Shown here in pieces: positions 1 to 12,445 of a stretch of 64,000 nucleotides of DNA. Each line of letters begins with the position of its first letter. The stretch's first letter is position 1. Position numbers and translations under genes: made by a program. The notes beneath the pieces were generated by a model. The model did no database searches. It worked only from the letters and a program-made list of their open reading frames with translations, and was not told the DNA's origin. The stretch is from Rhynochetos jubatus (taxonomy: Eukaryota > Chordata > Aves > Eurypygiformes > Rhynochetidae): the NCBI GenBank assembly GCA_027574665.1, contig CM050655.1, forward strand, positions 2,108,001-2,172,000. Direction: 5' to 3'.

Positions 1-850
1 GGAACAGGTCCACCAGTACCCCCAATTCCTTCTCCTCAGGGCTGCCCTCGATCCATTCTCCGCCCAGCCTGTCCTTGTATTTGGGGTTGCCCCAACCCAG
101 GTGCAGGACCTTGCACTTGGTCTTGTTGAACTCTGTGAGGTTGGCACAGTCCCACCTCTCCAGCCTGTCCATGTCCCTCTGGATGGCATCCCTTCCCTCC
201 AGAGTGTCACCGCACCACACTGTTTGGTGTCATCAGCAAACTTGCTGAGGGTGCACTCAATCCCACAGTCCATGTCACTAACATGTTAAACAGTCCCAGT
301 CCTAGTACCGACCCCTGAGGAATGCCGTTCATTACTAGTCTCCACTCAGACATTGGGCCATTGACCACAACTCTGTGAGTGCGACCATCAAGCCAGTTCC
401 TTGTCCACCGAGCAGTACATCCGTCAAATCCATATCTCTCCAATTTAGAGACAAGGATGTTGTGTGGGATGGTATTGAAGGCAAGTCCAGATAGATGATG
501 TCGGTTGCTCGTCCTTTATCCTCCAAGGTCGTGACACCATCATAGAAGCCACCATATTTGTCAGGCACGATCCGCCCTTGGTGAAGCCATGTTGGCTGTC
601 ACCAATCACCTCCTCATTCTCCATGTGCCTTAGCATGGTTTCCAGGAGGAAACCAGGAGGAAACACTGGCTCCATGATCTTGCCAGGCACAGAGGTGAGA
701 CTGACTGGCCTGTAGTTCCCTGGATCCTCCTTTTTTCCTTTTTAAAGATGGGGGTTATGGTTCTCCTTTTCCTGTCAGTGGGAACTTCACCAGACTGCCA
801 GGACTTCTCAAATATGATGGATAGAGGTTTTGCAACCTCATCCACTAGTG
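1..850 (-). mobile_element. CR1 LINE fragment, antisense: reverse-transcriptase region
   Basis: Read on the minus strand from about 850 down, this gives CR1 ORF2 reverse-transcriptase blocks in order: [15 protein letters not shown], a TPIFKK block, [23 protein letters not shown], then SKFADDTK (active-site FADD at 229-240), then the [16 protein letters not shown] region near position 20. The frame changes several times and in-frame stops occur, so it is dead. The element is 5'-truncated at about 850. The homology to the other copies fades in the first ten bases of the window (CTGGTGGA followed by unrelated bases on the minus strand). It may therefore be 3'-truncated or rearranged right at the window edge. 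Confidence 0.9.
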
Positions 851-3800
851 TTTTACTGCAAGACAACTATGCCAATAAGAAATGGGTTAAAAGTGAAAAG
901 AATCAATTGTAGGTTAAAAACGTGCAGTACAATGTTCCAACAAATACAGGTGCACTGAGTATCTACTTTTAGAGAGGATATACAGAGACAAACTGTTTGT
1001 AAATACTGTGCAAATATGGCTCCTAAGTTAATTCACTACCCTGTCAGCAGCTTTGTAGCAATCCTCAGAATTTATTCTTAATAAATTACTCATAATTGGT
1101 TTCTAAATGTAAGGAAATCATCAGCTCTCACTTGCTGAATAAATTAAGTTATAAATTAGGAGTATAGTCATGATACAGATCTTGATTCTGTGACCCATAC
1201 GTGTCTATGGAGTTACATATTCAACATCAATAAAAGGTAGAAAAATCAGCGGTATGTAATTAAATTGGGCTACTTTAAATGCATTGATATTAAAAAAATA
1301 TTGGTAGAGCAGCTCTGTGATCCAGAGCCAAGCTTTCGAGAAAAGTAAAACAAACTGTACTGCAAACCGTGCCTACTAGTCTGAAAAGATGGGCAGTTTT
1401 TCGCCATCATTGGGGTACATGTTCTTGATCCTGATCATGAGTTCATAGCTCTCGTTTTAATATGCTTTTAATTATTTTCTGAATTGCGGCATAGCCCTTT
1501 TTCTGTAAGTGTGCGTGGAGAAGATAAGAGTTGGTGAAGCAAGAGCAGTAAATCTTCCATGACTTACTTTTGCTACCAAATTGCTCCAAAAAAAGAGCAA
1601 ATAGGAAGAATTGTAGCAAGATTTTCTGGTCTTTGGTATGCAACAGGTTTAAAATTGTAATGCAAACTTATATTATTAAACCTTTTTGACAACTTCTTGC
1701 TTTGCCTTTTGCCCTTAACTTTTGGCTATTCTTCTCTTAAACGGAATTGGATATAAAGATGTGGCAATTAATGGATGTAATAGCAACTGATGGTGGGAAC
1801 GACGGTGCCTGTACATTGAAATCCATGGAGCTGTGCAGTAAGGGGAGGCCTTTCCTCCTCTCTGAGAAATAGATATGAAGCAAGTGAATGAAATGAAGCA
1901 CATACCAAATGCTTCTATTTTATAACATTCCTATTTTCCAAATTGCAGATTTCCAAGTACGGAAAATGTAAATAATAATACAGTTTAATTTAGGTAACTT
2001 TATAATGGTGCTTAAAGGTTTTGACTTTCATTAACAAGCTTTAAATGTATAAAGGAAACCCTGAAATTTGGTATGTGGAATAAGGAAATTATTTTTCATG
2101 TAAAAAGAGAGGATTTTAACATGAAGTAGCTGTAGTTTTTCCAACTTACTTAGCTGCAAACCAGTGACACTCATCATTGAAATATCAGATTTCAATTTCC
2201 CCATTTCCTGAGGCCTGCTGTACTTTGCTGCGTATCCCAGCTTTTTTCCAGTTGCACCTGTCCAGTGCTTTAGGGACAGGAAACACTTAAAATGCAAATT
2301 GGAGAACAACCAAATGAAGTACAGAGCATCAGATCTCCTGGGGCAGGGAAAAGATTCTTCAGCTTTTAGTGAAATTCCTTCCATCACCTCTGCCTCCCCA
2401 GTTGTGCCGCTAGAGGTAAGGAAGAGGAGGTTAGAGACAGAAAGATGCATTTCTTTGTGACATGAAAGTAACCAAATAAGGAAGATATAAAGGAATATTT
2501 CTGCTCCTTTCCTCCCTCTGAACTGCATTTATAATCTTAATTTGTTAATTGGACATTTGAGCAGTTGTTTGCCTCTTACTCTGTGTTAATCAGCATATCC
2601 AGCACAGTTTGCCAGGAGCGAGGTTCACTGGACACCAGCTTGGAATCTGAGCACGAGGGCACTGGTGTATACTGTCATTTGTCTTGACAAAAGGTGCCAG
2701 GAATTAATGAATTAATTGATGGCAATGCTATCGCACTACTTTCTGTGGTCCGGGGGTTGTTTTTGCAGCTGCGTGGTTGCATGGGCGAGAGACCTGAACG
2801 CACCCAGCCTTGGCTCAACTGGCTGCACACATGGCAGTGGAATAAATTCATGTGTCCTCTGTACGTAGCAGCTCTTGCAGGCTGTCGTCTTTCCAATGAA
2901 ATGCCTTCTGGACTCCTCGGGATTTAATGAATCCCTTTCTCCCATCCTTAAAGTTTCCAAAAATAAACCTCTTTGTGGGAACAGGCAGAGATGGAAGGAA
3001 AAGGGACACATCCTACCCCCTGCTTCTGGGTAGAGGGGCGCAGGGAAGCAAAATCCCCCATATGTTTCTGCGGAGAGCTTCCCTCCCCTGCAGACACCTG
3101 GAAGGCAGCCATCAGGAGCAACGCTTGAAGCTGTGCGGGTGCTCTGGTCCTTCCTCCCACCGGAAGCATGCAGTCAGGCCTGCATGCTGCTTTCCATGAT
3201 CGGGCTCCTTACTTTTCTTCTTGGAAAGGGTTATTTTCTGGTTATTTCTGAGGGCTTTGTCTGCAGGGGCAACTTGAGGAAGCAATGATATTGCTAGGTG
3301 TGACTGTTCAGCAGGTGTGCTTCGTGCACACTGTTTCAGGGGCTGCACTGTGTAGTCCCGGAGCCGAGCTGGGTGGGGAGACAGCAGCAGGGCACAGCTC
3401 ATTATGTTGGATATTAAACATTAGTAACTGCACTGGCTTGATCTTGGGTGGTGAAATTCAGAAGTGTCACTCCAATTATTAATATTTGCTCTGTTTTTCA
3501 GTCTGAGAATAACATTTCTTCCCCCATCGCGTCTCTATCTCCAGCCTATTCCAGAAGTTCCTCGGATGACAAGTGAGGCTTTTCCCACCTTTTCCTCCTC
3601 CCTGCTTTTCCTCTCCTCCTAAACTGACATACAAACCCAGCTGGCAAACCATGGCAAACATGTCTCTGCCACTGAAAAATACAGCAGGCACAGAAAAAGT
3701 GCTTTTAAGGTTGTGTCCCTCTAAATTGTTAGGTGATATTTAACATGCCAGCATGCTTGGACTAGCATTTCTGTGGGTATGATCGAGGTTTCCATGTCTC

Positions 3801-6800
3801 CTCCTGAGGCGTGTGCTAGGTGACTCATTCATACACTTTTCTTTGGGTTTTTTTGGCATTTTCTTTTTCCGTTTTGAATCCTGCCATCTCAATGTATCCA
3901 AAGTAATGTTTCCTCTGGTATTAACCTGCTTCAATATCATCCAGTGACCAAAGGAAAAGTATGCTGCTGAAAATGTTGGTTTGTGATTTACAGTGTGCTG
4001 GAAATGGTGAACCCTACTCTAGTAACTCTTTGCTTCTAGTCTGTTTGAGAAACCCTTATTTGCTCATGTTTGCAGAGATTCATCGTAAAAAAAACAAGAA
4101 TGCAAAGGTTACTCTTTCCTGGTTCTAGGACACCTCTGGCATTTAATTAAAGACAGGTAAACATAAAACTAAGAGGCAAGCAAAGGAGTAGGTATCCTCC
4201 CTGTCTTAAATGTGTAGCCCTCAAATATATAAGGCTCTGCCTAACTTTGTAATTCCCAAAGAAGCCTTAATGTGCCTGATGGATAAATGGTGTCTTCCAG
4301 AATGTCAGCTCTCCCTCTGCCAAAAGTGGGTCCAGCATGCAAGGGAAGATCCTGAAACTGCACGCATTATCCCAAACTTTTTCCTGAGCCGGATTCCTCC
4401 TGATGGCGAGATTCCTGCCCTGCCCTGTCCCACCCCTGATGAAAGCTGGGCAGATAGCTGCTGCCCTTGCATTCCTGACACGCAGCACCAGAACAGCCCT
4501 GTGTCCCCACCCTGTGCCCCCTGTGCTCTGTGGAGACATGAACAGGGCTGGCAGCAAAATCGCTTGCAAATCTCAAGGTCATTTCTGCTAAATTCACGTT
4601 TTGCAATAGCGTTGCTAAAACTAAGTGTACTTCGGTATTTCCAGCTTTTAAAACACCAACAGGAAGACTTGAGGATTATGGAGGGAAAAAGAGGGGGCAA
4701 AGGGGATCAGGAATGCAAGAAAATAGTTTACCTTCTGGCTAGGCCAAGGTTTGGACCTAAATCTTTGTGGCTTAATCTCAGACCTTTGGCACGTGCATGG
4801 GACATTACATATCTGTAGCCATAGCTGTTATTAACTGTTCCCAGGCTTTCAATAATGGACAAGGGAAGAGAAACCTATCGCTTCCTACCACTGCTGAAAG
4901 TGGCTATCAGACAACATAATTAACGCTGTCTCCCCACTGTACACCATGGGCACTCGGATCGACAGACTGTGGGATCTGTATGTTGTGAGAGCATTCTCCA
5001 GGTGACTCTTTCATTAATCCTAATCACTGAGATGGATTACACACTGCGAAATAACTAACCAGCAGTCAGCCTGGGCGATACTACAGCTTCTTTAGCAGGA
5101 GATAGGCAGTCAGCATCCTTGTAAGCAGTGTTTTAGGCTCAAGTGGTTGGTGGACCTTCAGGTGGTTCCCAGCACAGTTAGGTTCCTTGGAAACCGGCAG
5201 TCTTGCAGGTGGGATTAAATAGTTCATTTACAAGGTGTAAATCCATCTTGAATCTTGTGCAACGTGTTTCCTGGTCGTGACTGTGTTGCACTTGGCAGTG
5301 GGGAAGGCAGGAGGGAGGACAGAGCGGAGGGTCTTTAAGAGTAGATGAAAGTGGTTTTGCTTTTGTCAGCCAGCTCTCTCTTCTTATTAATGGCTCAGCA
5401 TGACCTCGCTTATTCGGTGTCAGACCTCATGTTTCAGCTGGCAGCACAATAAACTACCTCCCTCCAATTCAGTTGGCAGCAATCCCATCCTTATTGACAG
5501 CCAGAAAGTGCGAGCAGGAGCCATTTAGGCTCGTATCCTACACCCGGTGCAGAGTCACTGTTGTCATTTCCCTGTGGATAACATCAAAAGGGTACCTAAT
5601 GCACTCCTTCACATCTCCTGCATGGAGGCAGCAGCAGGTGTGAGAATGCTTTGGTGGTGGAGGGAAGTCCGGCGTGCTCTGCTGGCACGCAGTCTTGCCG
5701 TCCTCAGTGAGCATCTTCTTCAGCTTGGTGCTGCCATTTGGTTTTGCTCAGCTCTTTGTACTCTGAGGTGTGACCTTGTCCACAGATTTTTGGCAACTGG
5801 CTACCTTATCAGTTGTGTGTAACTTCATCTGCTTGCTGAAGATATCCACATCGTCATGTTCTCCATCTTGGTGCCCATGTAGAGAGTCGTCTCCTCCCTT
5901 TGGCTGGTCCTTTCTGGACTTTGGTAGCCTCCAGCCGTACGGTGTTGTGGATGCTGAATATTGCTGTGTCTAGCAATGCACCCTTCTCATAGGATCTAGA
6001 GCAGGGAGGGCTAACTTGGCTTTAGGAGGCAGTAATATCTGCATTAGGGGTAAACGTTTACTACCTCATATTGCAGATGGTGAGTAGGGTTTCTGGTTAC
6101 TCTGTTATAACCTCTTTTACCCAGCAGAAGTTCTCAACTGTAGTTGCTTTGAGGCAGTTTAATATGCTCTAATTTATACAAAGTTGCAAACGCTGAAGCA
6201 TAAAGGTGGACCAACAATTTATCAACAGTGGTATAATTTTCTATTTCGAAACGGTAAATCATGTCAGTGGAGGTGGTCCTTCAAACATGAGATCAGGTGG
6301 AAAGGGCTTGCCCATCCAGAGCTTAATAATTTGATTTTTAAGGAGCATGGCTTCCTCCCGTGGGTGAGTTTGCAGTGTCCTCACTGTGTTTCTCTGTGCC
6401 GTAGTTTGCACCACGTTGATGACAAATACAATGCACTAGAGAAACCCATAATCGTCATCGGTATTTGTGGCTCTGCAGTGTTGTGCAAGGTACAGTTTTC
6501 TATCTGCTAGTGTTCAATATAACATTATATACTTGTTATTAAAAACCTGGAGAGGTGTCAGGGCAATTACAGGTTGTAGGAGGAAGGCAGCCACTCGAAG
6601 TAGAAAAAAGCTTTATTCAAACTGCTCAATGGAAGCGAAATTAATATATCCTCTTGGGAAATAGATGGGAGTTAGTTCTTGAAAATACAATGATGTTCCT
6701 ATGAATAGGAGTAAATAACCGTCTTCAGAGGAAAAAAAATCTATGTAAAAATTCAGTGATGGGACCCTCCTTGGCTTTTTCTCCTTCTCTCATCTCCCTC

Positions 6801-9800
6801 TGCACTCACAGAGAAATAAATCAAAGCAAATGAGATCTGTGGGTGGTTCTGTGTTTCTTTTTCTTCTTTTTAGAAGCTCTCGTCTATAATCTTCCCAGCT
6901 CTTTTGTGTATGTTCTTCCTTAACTAATGCTCCCTTCTGCAATTTTAGTCTTCATCCACAGGCTTCAGTCTAGTGTGAACTTTCTCTTGATTTATTCAGT
7001 TGTGCGTATTCACCCAGAGCTCTTGGCACTGGTGTGCCTGCTATATATTAATTAGGGCTTGATTCTTTCATGTCTTCTGAATGTCACACCTAAGGCACAC
7101 TCTGAGCTCCATCCATCGTGTCCTTCCTCTTCCCAGGAAGAGGTCTCCGTACAAATGGCCCTTTCAGCATGAGGGGCTGAGAGACATTTCAGCTCTTTGG
7201 CAAAGTGATGCAGATGAGCAAATGTGCTGCCTGGTGGTGAAATCCGTGCTGGTAAAGCTGCTGTTTTGCTTGCAGCGGAGGATAGAAGCAGTTTTGGAAG
7301 CAAGCAGGAAGCATCCCGTGCACCGCTGCCTGAGTACAGAGGCTTTAAAGTGCCGTTTCAAATGGCTACTTGGGAAGATGACTTGGTTTCATGCAATGCA
7401 TCTTAACAAACGCATCACCTGGCTTAGTTGAGATTTGCAAGGAGTTTTGAATGGGGAGGGGAAAAAAGCTTAGGTGTGTTTGTATCAGTGCTGGGGGGAA
7501 AAGGCTACACCCTTTTATCCTGGACGAATGAGAACAAAAATACTCAATGCTGGCAATTACCCAGCTGAGCTCCTGGGTTTTGCTGCAGGAATGACCCCAG
7601 GGGAAGGGGCTTTTTACCATGAGGAAGGCGTTATGGGTAAATAAATTGCATCATTTTGCATTTCAGTGAACTATGGGATGACTCTTTGGGATATGTTCTT
7701 ACAGTAAGTGCTGCAGTATTCCAAACAAACATGCAGCTTCTCAGTGTGATGTGGGGAAGCATCAAATGTGGATATATAGGAGTTAGGAAGTTTCCAGGCA
7801 GGAAGAACTATGAGGCCAAGCAGAGAAAAAGGATTGTAATTGCCATCCCTGTGGCGATACTGAAAGAGGAGTGAATTGCCAATGTTTAGTGTCAGGTGCT
7901 CAAGCTTTGGTCTGCTGCATATTGAAATAGCCGTTAGCATCTGCAGGCTGTTGCCCTGGGGTGTGGACATGAAAGCAAGCATTTGCCATGTGAAAATAAT
8001 TTCAAACATGCCAAGCCTGTTTCCCATCCAAAATCAAAAGTCCTAGTCTGATGTTGTTGGCCCATGTGCTAGTACTTCAGATGTTTGGCTTTAATGTTTG
8101 TCCCTTACTCTTTTCATGTACTATTTATTCGAAGAGGAATACCAAACCTTCTGGCTTGCTAAGGAAAACTTCATTGCACCATGTCGCATGAAGCTGCTGA
8201 CTGCGAGCTGAAAAATTATTTGTAGGCAGATCATCCGATCTGTCTGCTTTGTTTTCTGAAATTGCATGCCCAGAGTAATATTGGATATTTTTTTCCTCAG
8301 CCAAGAGACTGGCGACGTAACGCAGAAGCAGAATGGGACTTGCCAATCTGTATTACCTCCATCAGTTAATGTCAGTGCTCTGATTCTTGCTTCTCTCTGA
8401 TGTCTACAGACAGTAATAAATCACATTAGACCAAGCTGAGTCAACATGGTGATTTGCAAACGTGAAGTAATATCTAATAAAAGTACGCATTTCAGATTTT
8501 TAAAGAGTAGACGGGATTAACCCGGAGTAGTGCAAATTGCAGCTGCAGTGAGTGAACTGAATCTTTGCTACTTGAAAGTTCAGCACATACTTTATGTATG
8601 CAAAACTAATTAAAACTCAGTTTGCTCCTGTTTTCAGAAGAGGCTTCAGATACACGTGACTGAGAAATTACATGTCTGTATTATGAGGTGTTTCCAATCT
8701 TGCAATTTCCTTATTTGTCAACTTGTTTTTTAAACAAGAGCTTGTACTGCAAAGTGATCTATCTCTAGCGGTGATCACCCAACAATCCTCATAAGAATAA
8801 ATAATTATTCTGACCTTGATATTTCAAGTGGACTTTACCCAATATAGTATAAAATATCTCCAAACATTCTCACAGCCCTTTTAGGTTATCTTGTCTATGG
8901 AGACGGCAGAATGTTACCATGTTTGGATGCCATGAGCAGCCTCTATTAGTCTGATCTCCAACCCTATCTATTCCCAGAAATGCTGTTGCCCCATACCCTA
9001 AGCTTTCTTTTCCAAAGTAGAGTGTAGTTTTTATGTACTCACACTTCTTCCTGATCCTTGGTGTGGTTCAGAAATCCTCAGCCGCCTTGTGAGCCCAGGT
9101 ACATCTCTGCGATCTGCAGAGGTGCATTTTACAGGGAAGGCTTTTCTCGTGCTTGTTTTCCATACTGGTGTGGGTTCAGTGTTGTTGGATTTTCTAGAGG
9201 AAAACAGAAGGGAAAAGCAGGTCTGGTAAAATTCAGACTGAAGGAAGGAAGGAAGGATTTCCAAGTATTTACAGCTCACTTCATATGTCTGCTGAAAAAA
9301 GGGCTGCTCTGTTGGGCTTTCCCAAGAAACCAGACAAGCAGGCTGGCCTTTTTAAGAAAAGTGTAAGCCTGAGCTAGTTCTACTCTTATTTTGGAAAGAA
9401 GAGGCTATACTTTATAAAAGCTAAGCTAGAGGTGCCTGTGCTCTGGTTTCTATATATGGAAAGTGTCTTTTTGGACCCACATGCTGCTCTCACGTGAGCT
9501 TACCAAACACGTACTGTGCCATTTCACCACTTTCAGGACACCCTGTAGCAGTGTGTCTGTCTCTGCTGCTGTAGGAAGAAACGCCCTATGGTGTAAATAT
9601 GCAGGTCTGCAAGAGGAGGGAAAGAAGAATGAAGTTAGTTTAGATTAAGCCCTGGTTTCTTGCCTCAGGCCTGCTACATCGATTCTTAGGTGATGACATT
9701 TGATCGTCTAAACAGGGAGCTCCTGGATGATAAATTTGCCTTTTCTCTGTCTCAGAACAATGACTATCTCTTTTCATATTTAGTTTCTCTCACCTTTGTC

Positions 9801-12315
9801 CTGCTTTTTATTCTTTAAACCAGATGATCTCCTGAAGTTCATAACACATGTATTTTTTCCAAATTGTTAACTCCAAAGCAGCTCCACTGTTTCCTGTCTC
9901 AGGTGTCAGCTGCCGTCTGGAGCGAGGCATCCATATGTGGCCTTCTGAGAAACACAGCTCCATGTTTTAGTTGACTTTTCCAGCCTCATAATCCTTGTAT
10001 GGGCAGTGGGTTGCCTGAGCTGCAGCAAGGGAGTGCAGATGGTCCTTTCAGGCCGGCAGAGAATACGTTCAGCTCAGCCTTCGTTTTTCTTGGGGTTGTA
10101 TGCAACCCATTTCTGCTTGTTGCTCTCTTTTGATTTTTGTAGTGATTCCATATTCCCTTGGATAAAGTGGGACTGGGATTGAATTTAGCTGAGAAAAGGG
10201 AGGAAAGTACAGCCTAAACCATCTTGCTTTCCCAAGGCATCCTTGCTGTGCTTATTACCATATCTTTTTAGGCCCAGGCAAGGGAGAATGACTGTTTAAT
10301 CCAACCTGCATGTCTTGCATCCTTTTCCTGTCGATCAGTGAACTCTGATTGCTAGAGCTGTGCTTGTATACCAGAGAAGGAAACACCCCATGCCAGCTGG
10401 AAAGCTCTGGATAGCCTTGCAGATTCAAGAGTTATGCTTATTTGCACTATGACTGGAGAGTAAATTTGGGAGACGGTGCTGGGCAATACAAGAGGAAAAT
10501 CTGTTAATCAGGTGGAAGCCTTTGTTAGTTATGTGTCCCCCACAAGTTGATTTTAAAACCTGAGTCCTCCAGGCATGTGGGGGTCTCTGGGGAGTCTTTG
10601 GTTGCTACTGACAGTCTTTTCATATTCCTGGCTCTCTTCTTGATGGTTCTGGGTGGTTTTTGTCACAGCTGACACTTTTTATAAATTTTGGGCTGAGACA
10701 GTGATGCTATTTCCCCCACCCCCCCTTCAGAAAAAAAGCTGAAAACTGTCCTTCCTTTACCCATAGGCTACTTTTAAGGTCTTAATTCAGAGTTAGGAGT
10801 CTTTTTAGTACAAAGTAGACTAAATAACAGGCTAAAATAACCAAGTAACCCTGTGAGGCTGCAGTATAGATACTGGCAGGTGAGCAGCTCCCGAGTCGTC
10901 TCGCTGCACATTTCTTTCCCGGTTTCCTGCGCTGAGAGGTATCTAGGGTAGTAACAGAAAACCCTCTGCCATCTCAATTAGCTCCGATGGCGCATTTCCC
11001 TGCGTTGCATGGGATGATTTCCCTGCGTTGCCTACAACAGTGTTTATTGTGGATGTGTGGCTGGCTGCAGTTCTCTCCTCCTGCTAACCTTGCTCTGTTC
11101 AGTGAATCAGATGGTTTTGTTTTCAGCAGATGTTTCTGCCTCAGATCAGTGGAGAGTCTCTAGATCATTTCACTCCTTTCTGTAAAGTGATTGAATAACA
11201 GCCGGAGGTGTAGCAAGGATATTCTCACCTGCCAAGATTTAAAACAGCTTCATTCATTACTGTATTCACTCATGCTCTTGGTAGAGAAGCTTTATGTGTG
11301 AAGCTTGAAGAGAACAATGTTACTGCTGTACGTGCCTCTCCCAGGGCCTGATGCTGATGTGGCACAAGGAGAAGTACCATTGTGGTACCTGCAAGGATCT
11401 TGCTAGGAGCCCACCGCGACACCAGCACGGTGCACCCTGTCAGGTGAAAACAGATGAGGTCACAGGATTAACCACATGATCTGCGTGTCCTGACTTGCTG
11501 CAAATTGTGACTGGAGGAAGGCTGGCAACCAGCTGGAAAAAAAGACCAATCCAAGTGTGTTGGTCAACCGGTTTCCCAATTTAGAAGCTTAAAGTGACTC
11601 ACAAAGGTTCTTCAGTATGTTCTGATGGTAGATGGGAAACTAGCAGTGCCCTGCTTGGTGGACAATTATTTTTGTTAAATGGAAATGGATTTGTTTTCAG
11701 AATAAATTGTTCACTTGTGGCCTTAAGGGGGGGAAAAAAGAGTGAACTTTTGAAGTGCTGATTTTATCAGTAGCACTTTGCTATGCTACTAAGTTTTATT
11801 GACCAACTATTCAAAAATTCTTGTCTCTGGACAACAAATGAAAACACCAAAGTGGTTTTGCGTAACTCAGAAGAAACCTGGGCTCATTGCAGATGTCTGC
11901 TGAAAACATTGATTTACTTGAGACCTTTTCCAGCTTCATCTGAGTCACTCGGAGAACTTTGCCTGTTGGCTTGGGCTGCGGCCTGAGCTTTTCTTCCAGC
12001 TGCCCCCATGAAGGGGGCCATAGTTTGATCTCATCCCAGGTACTTATTTACCAGTAAAACATGGAAAACAGGGGAGAGAGGAGTTACGCTTTGTGAGCAT
12101 GAAATCTGCAGTCATGTGTGTAGACTTGGTGTTACTTGTCTTCTGAGCATTGTGTGATAAGGTGCCACGTTTCTAAAGACATTAACAATGGAAATACCAA
12201 GAATACTTTTTTCCCTTCAAACTGTGCATCTTTAAGTAGTAATGGTAACAATATAACTGTACAGCCCTTTTAGCTCTTCTTTTTATAGACAGAGGAAGAA
12301 GATAGGATTGTGGGA
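851..12315. other. Intron sequence, no gene or mobile element recognised
   Basis: This is mostly AT-rich unique-looking DNA. I saw a short GGAA run near 9241-9256 and several chance open frames. The longest is a 202-codon frame at 4210-4818 with no recognisable domain. No exon, RNA gene or clear repeat is supported here. Very old, diverged repeats could be missed by eye. Confidence 0.6.
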
Positions 12316-12445
12316 TAGTTTAGGTCAGAAGGGACCTCAGGAGGTATCAAGTGCAGCTTCCTGCTCAAGCAAGGTCTGGGGTCAGACCAGGCTACTTGGG
12401 GTTTTATTCAGTCTGGTCCTAAAACCTCCAGGGATGGACCCTTCA
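12316..12445 (-). mobile_element. Old CR1 3' end, antisense
   Basis: The + strand reads TTTAGGTCAGAAGGGACCTC, then a diverged form of the usual CR1 antisense tail: a GCTCAAGCAAGG-like block, TTTTATTCAGTCTGGT, and CTCCAGGGATGGA. This is the layout of the last 130 bases or so of CR1 in reverse orientation. It is heavily mutated and the inner boundary is uncertain; weak similarity may run on past 12450. Confidence 0.7.

Noticed and set aside
2031..2528. 165-codon open frame on the - strand
   Set aside because: No known domain or motif; composition like the surrounding intron.
7081..7431. 116-codon frame on the + strand overlapped by minus-strand frames
   Set aside because: No known domain; several frames are open at once because stop codons are locally rare.
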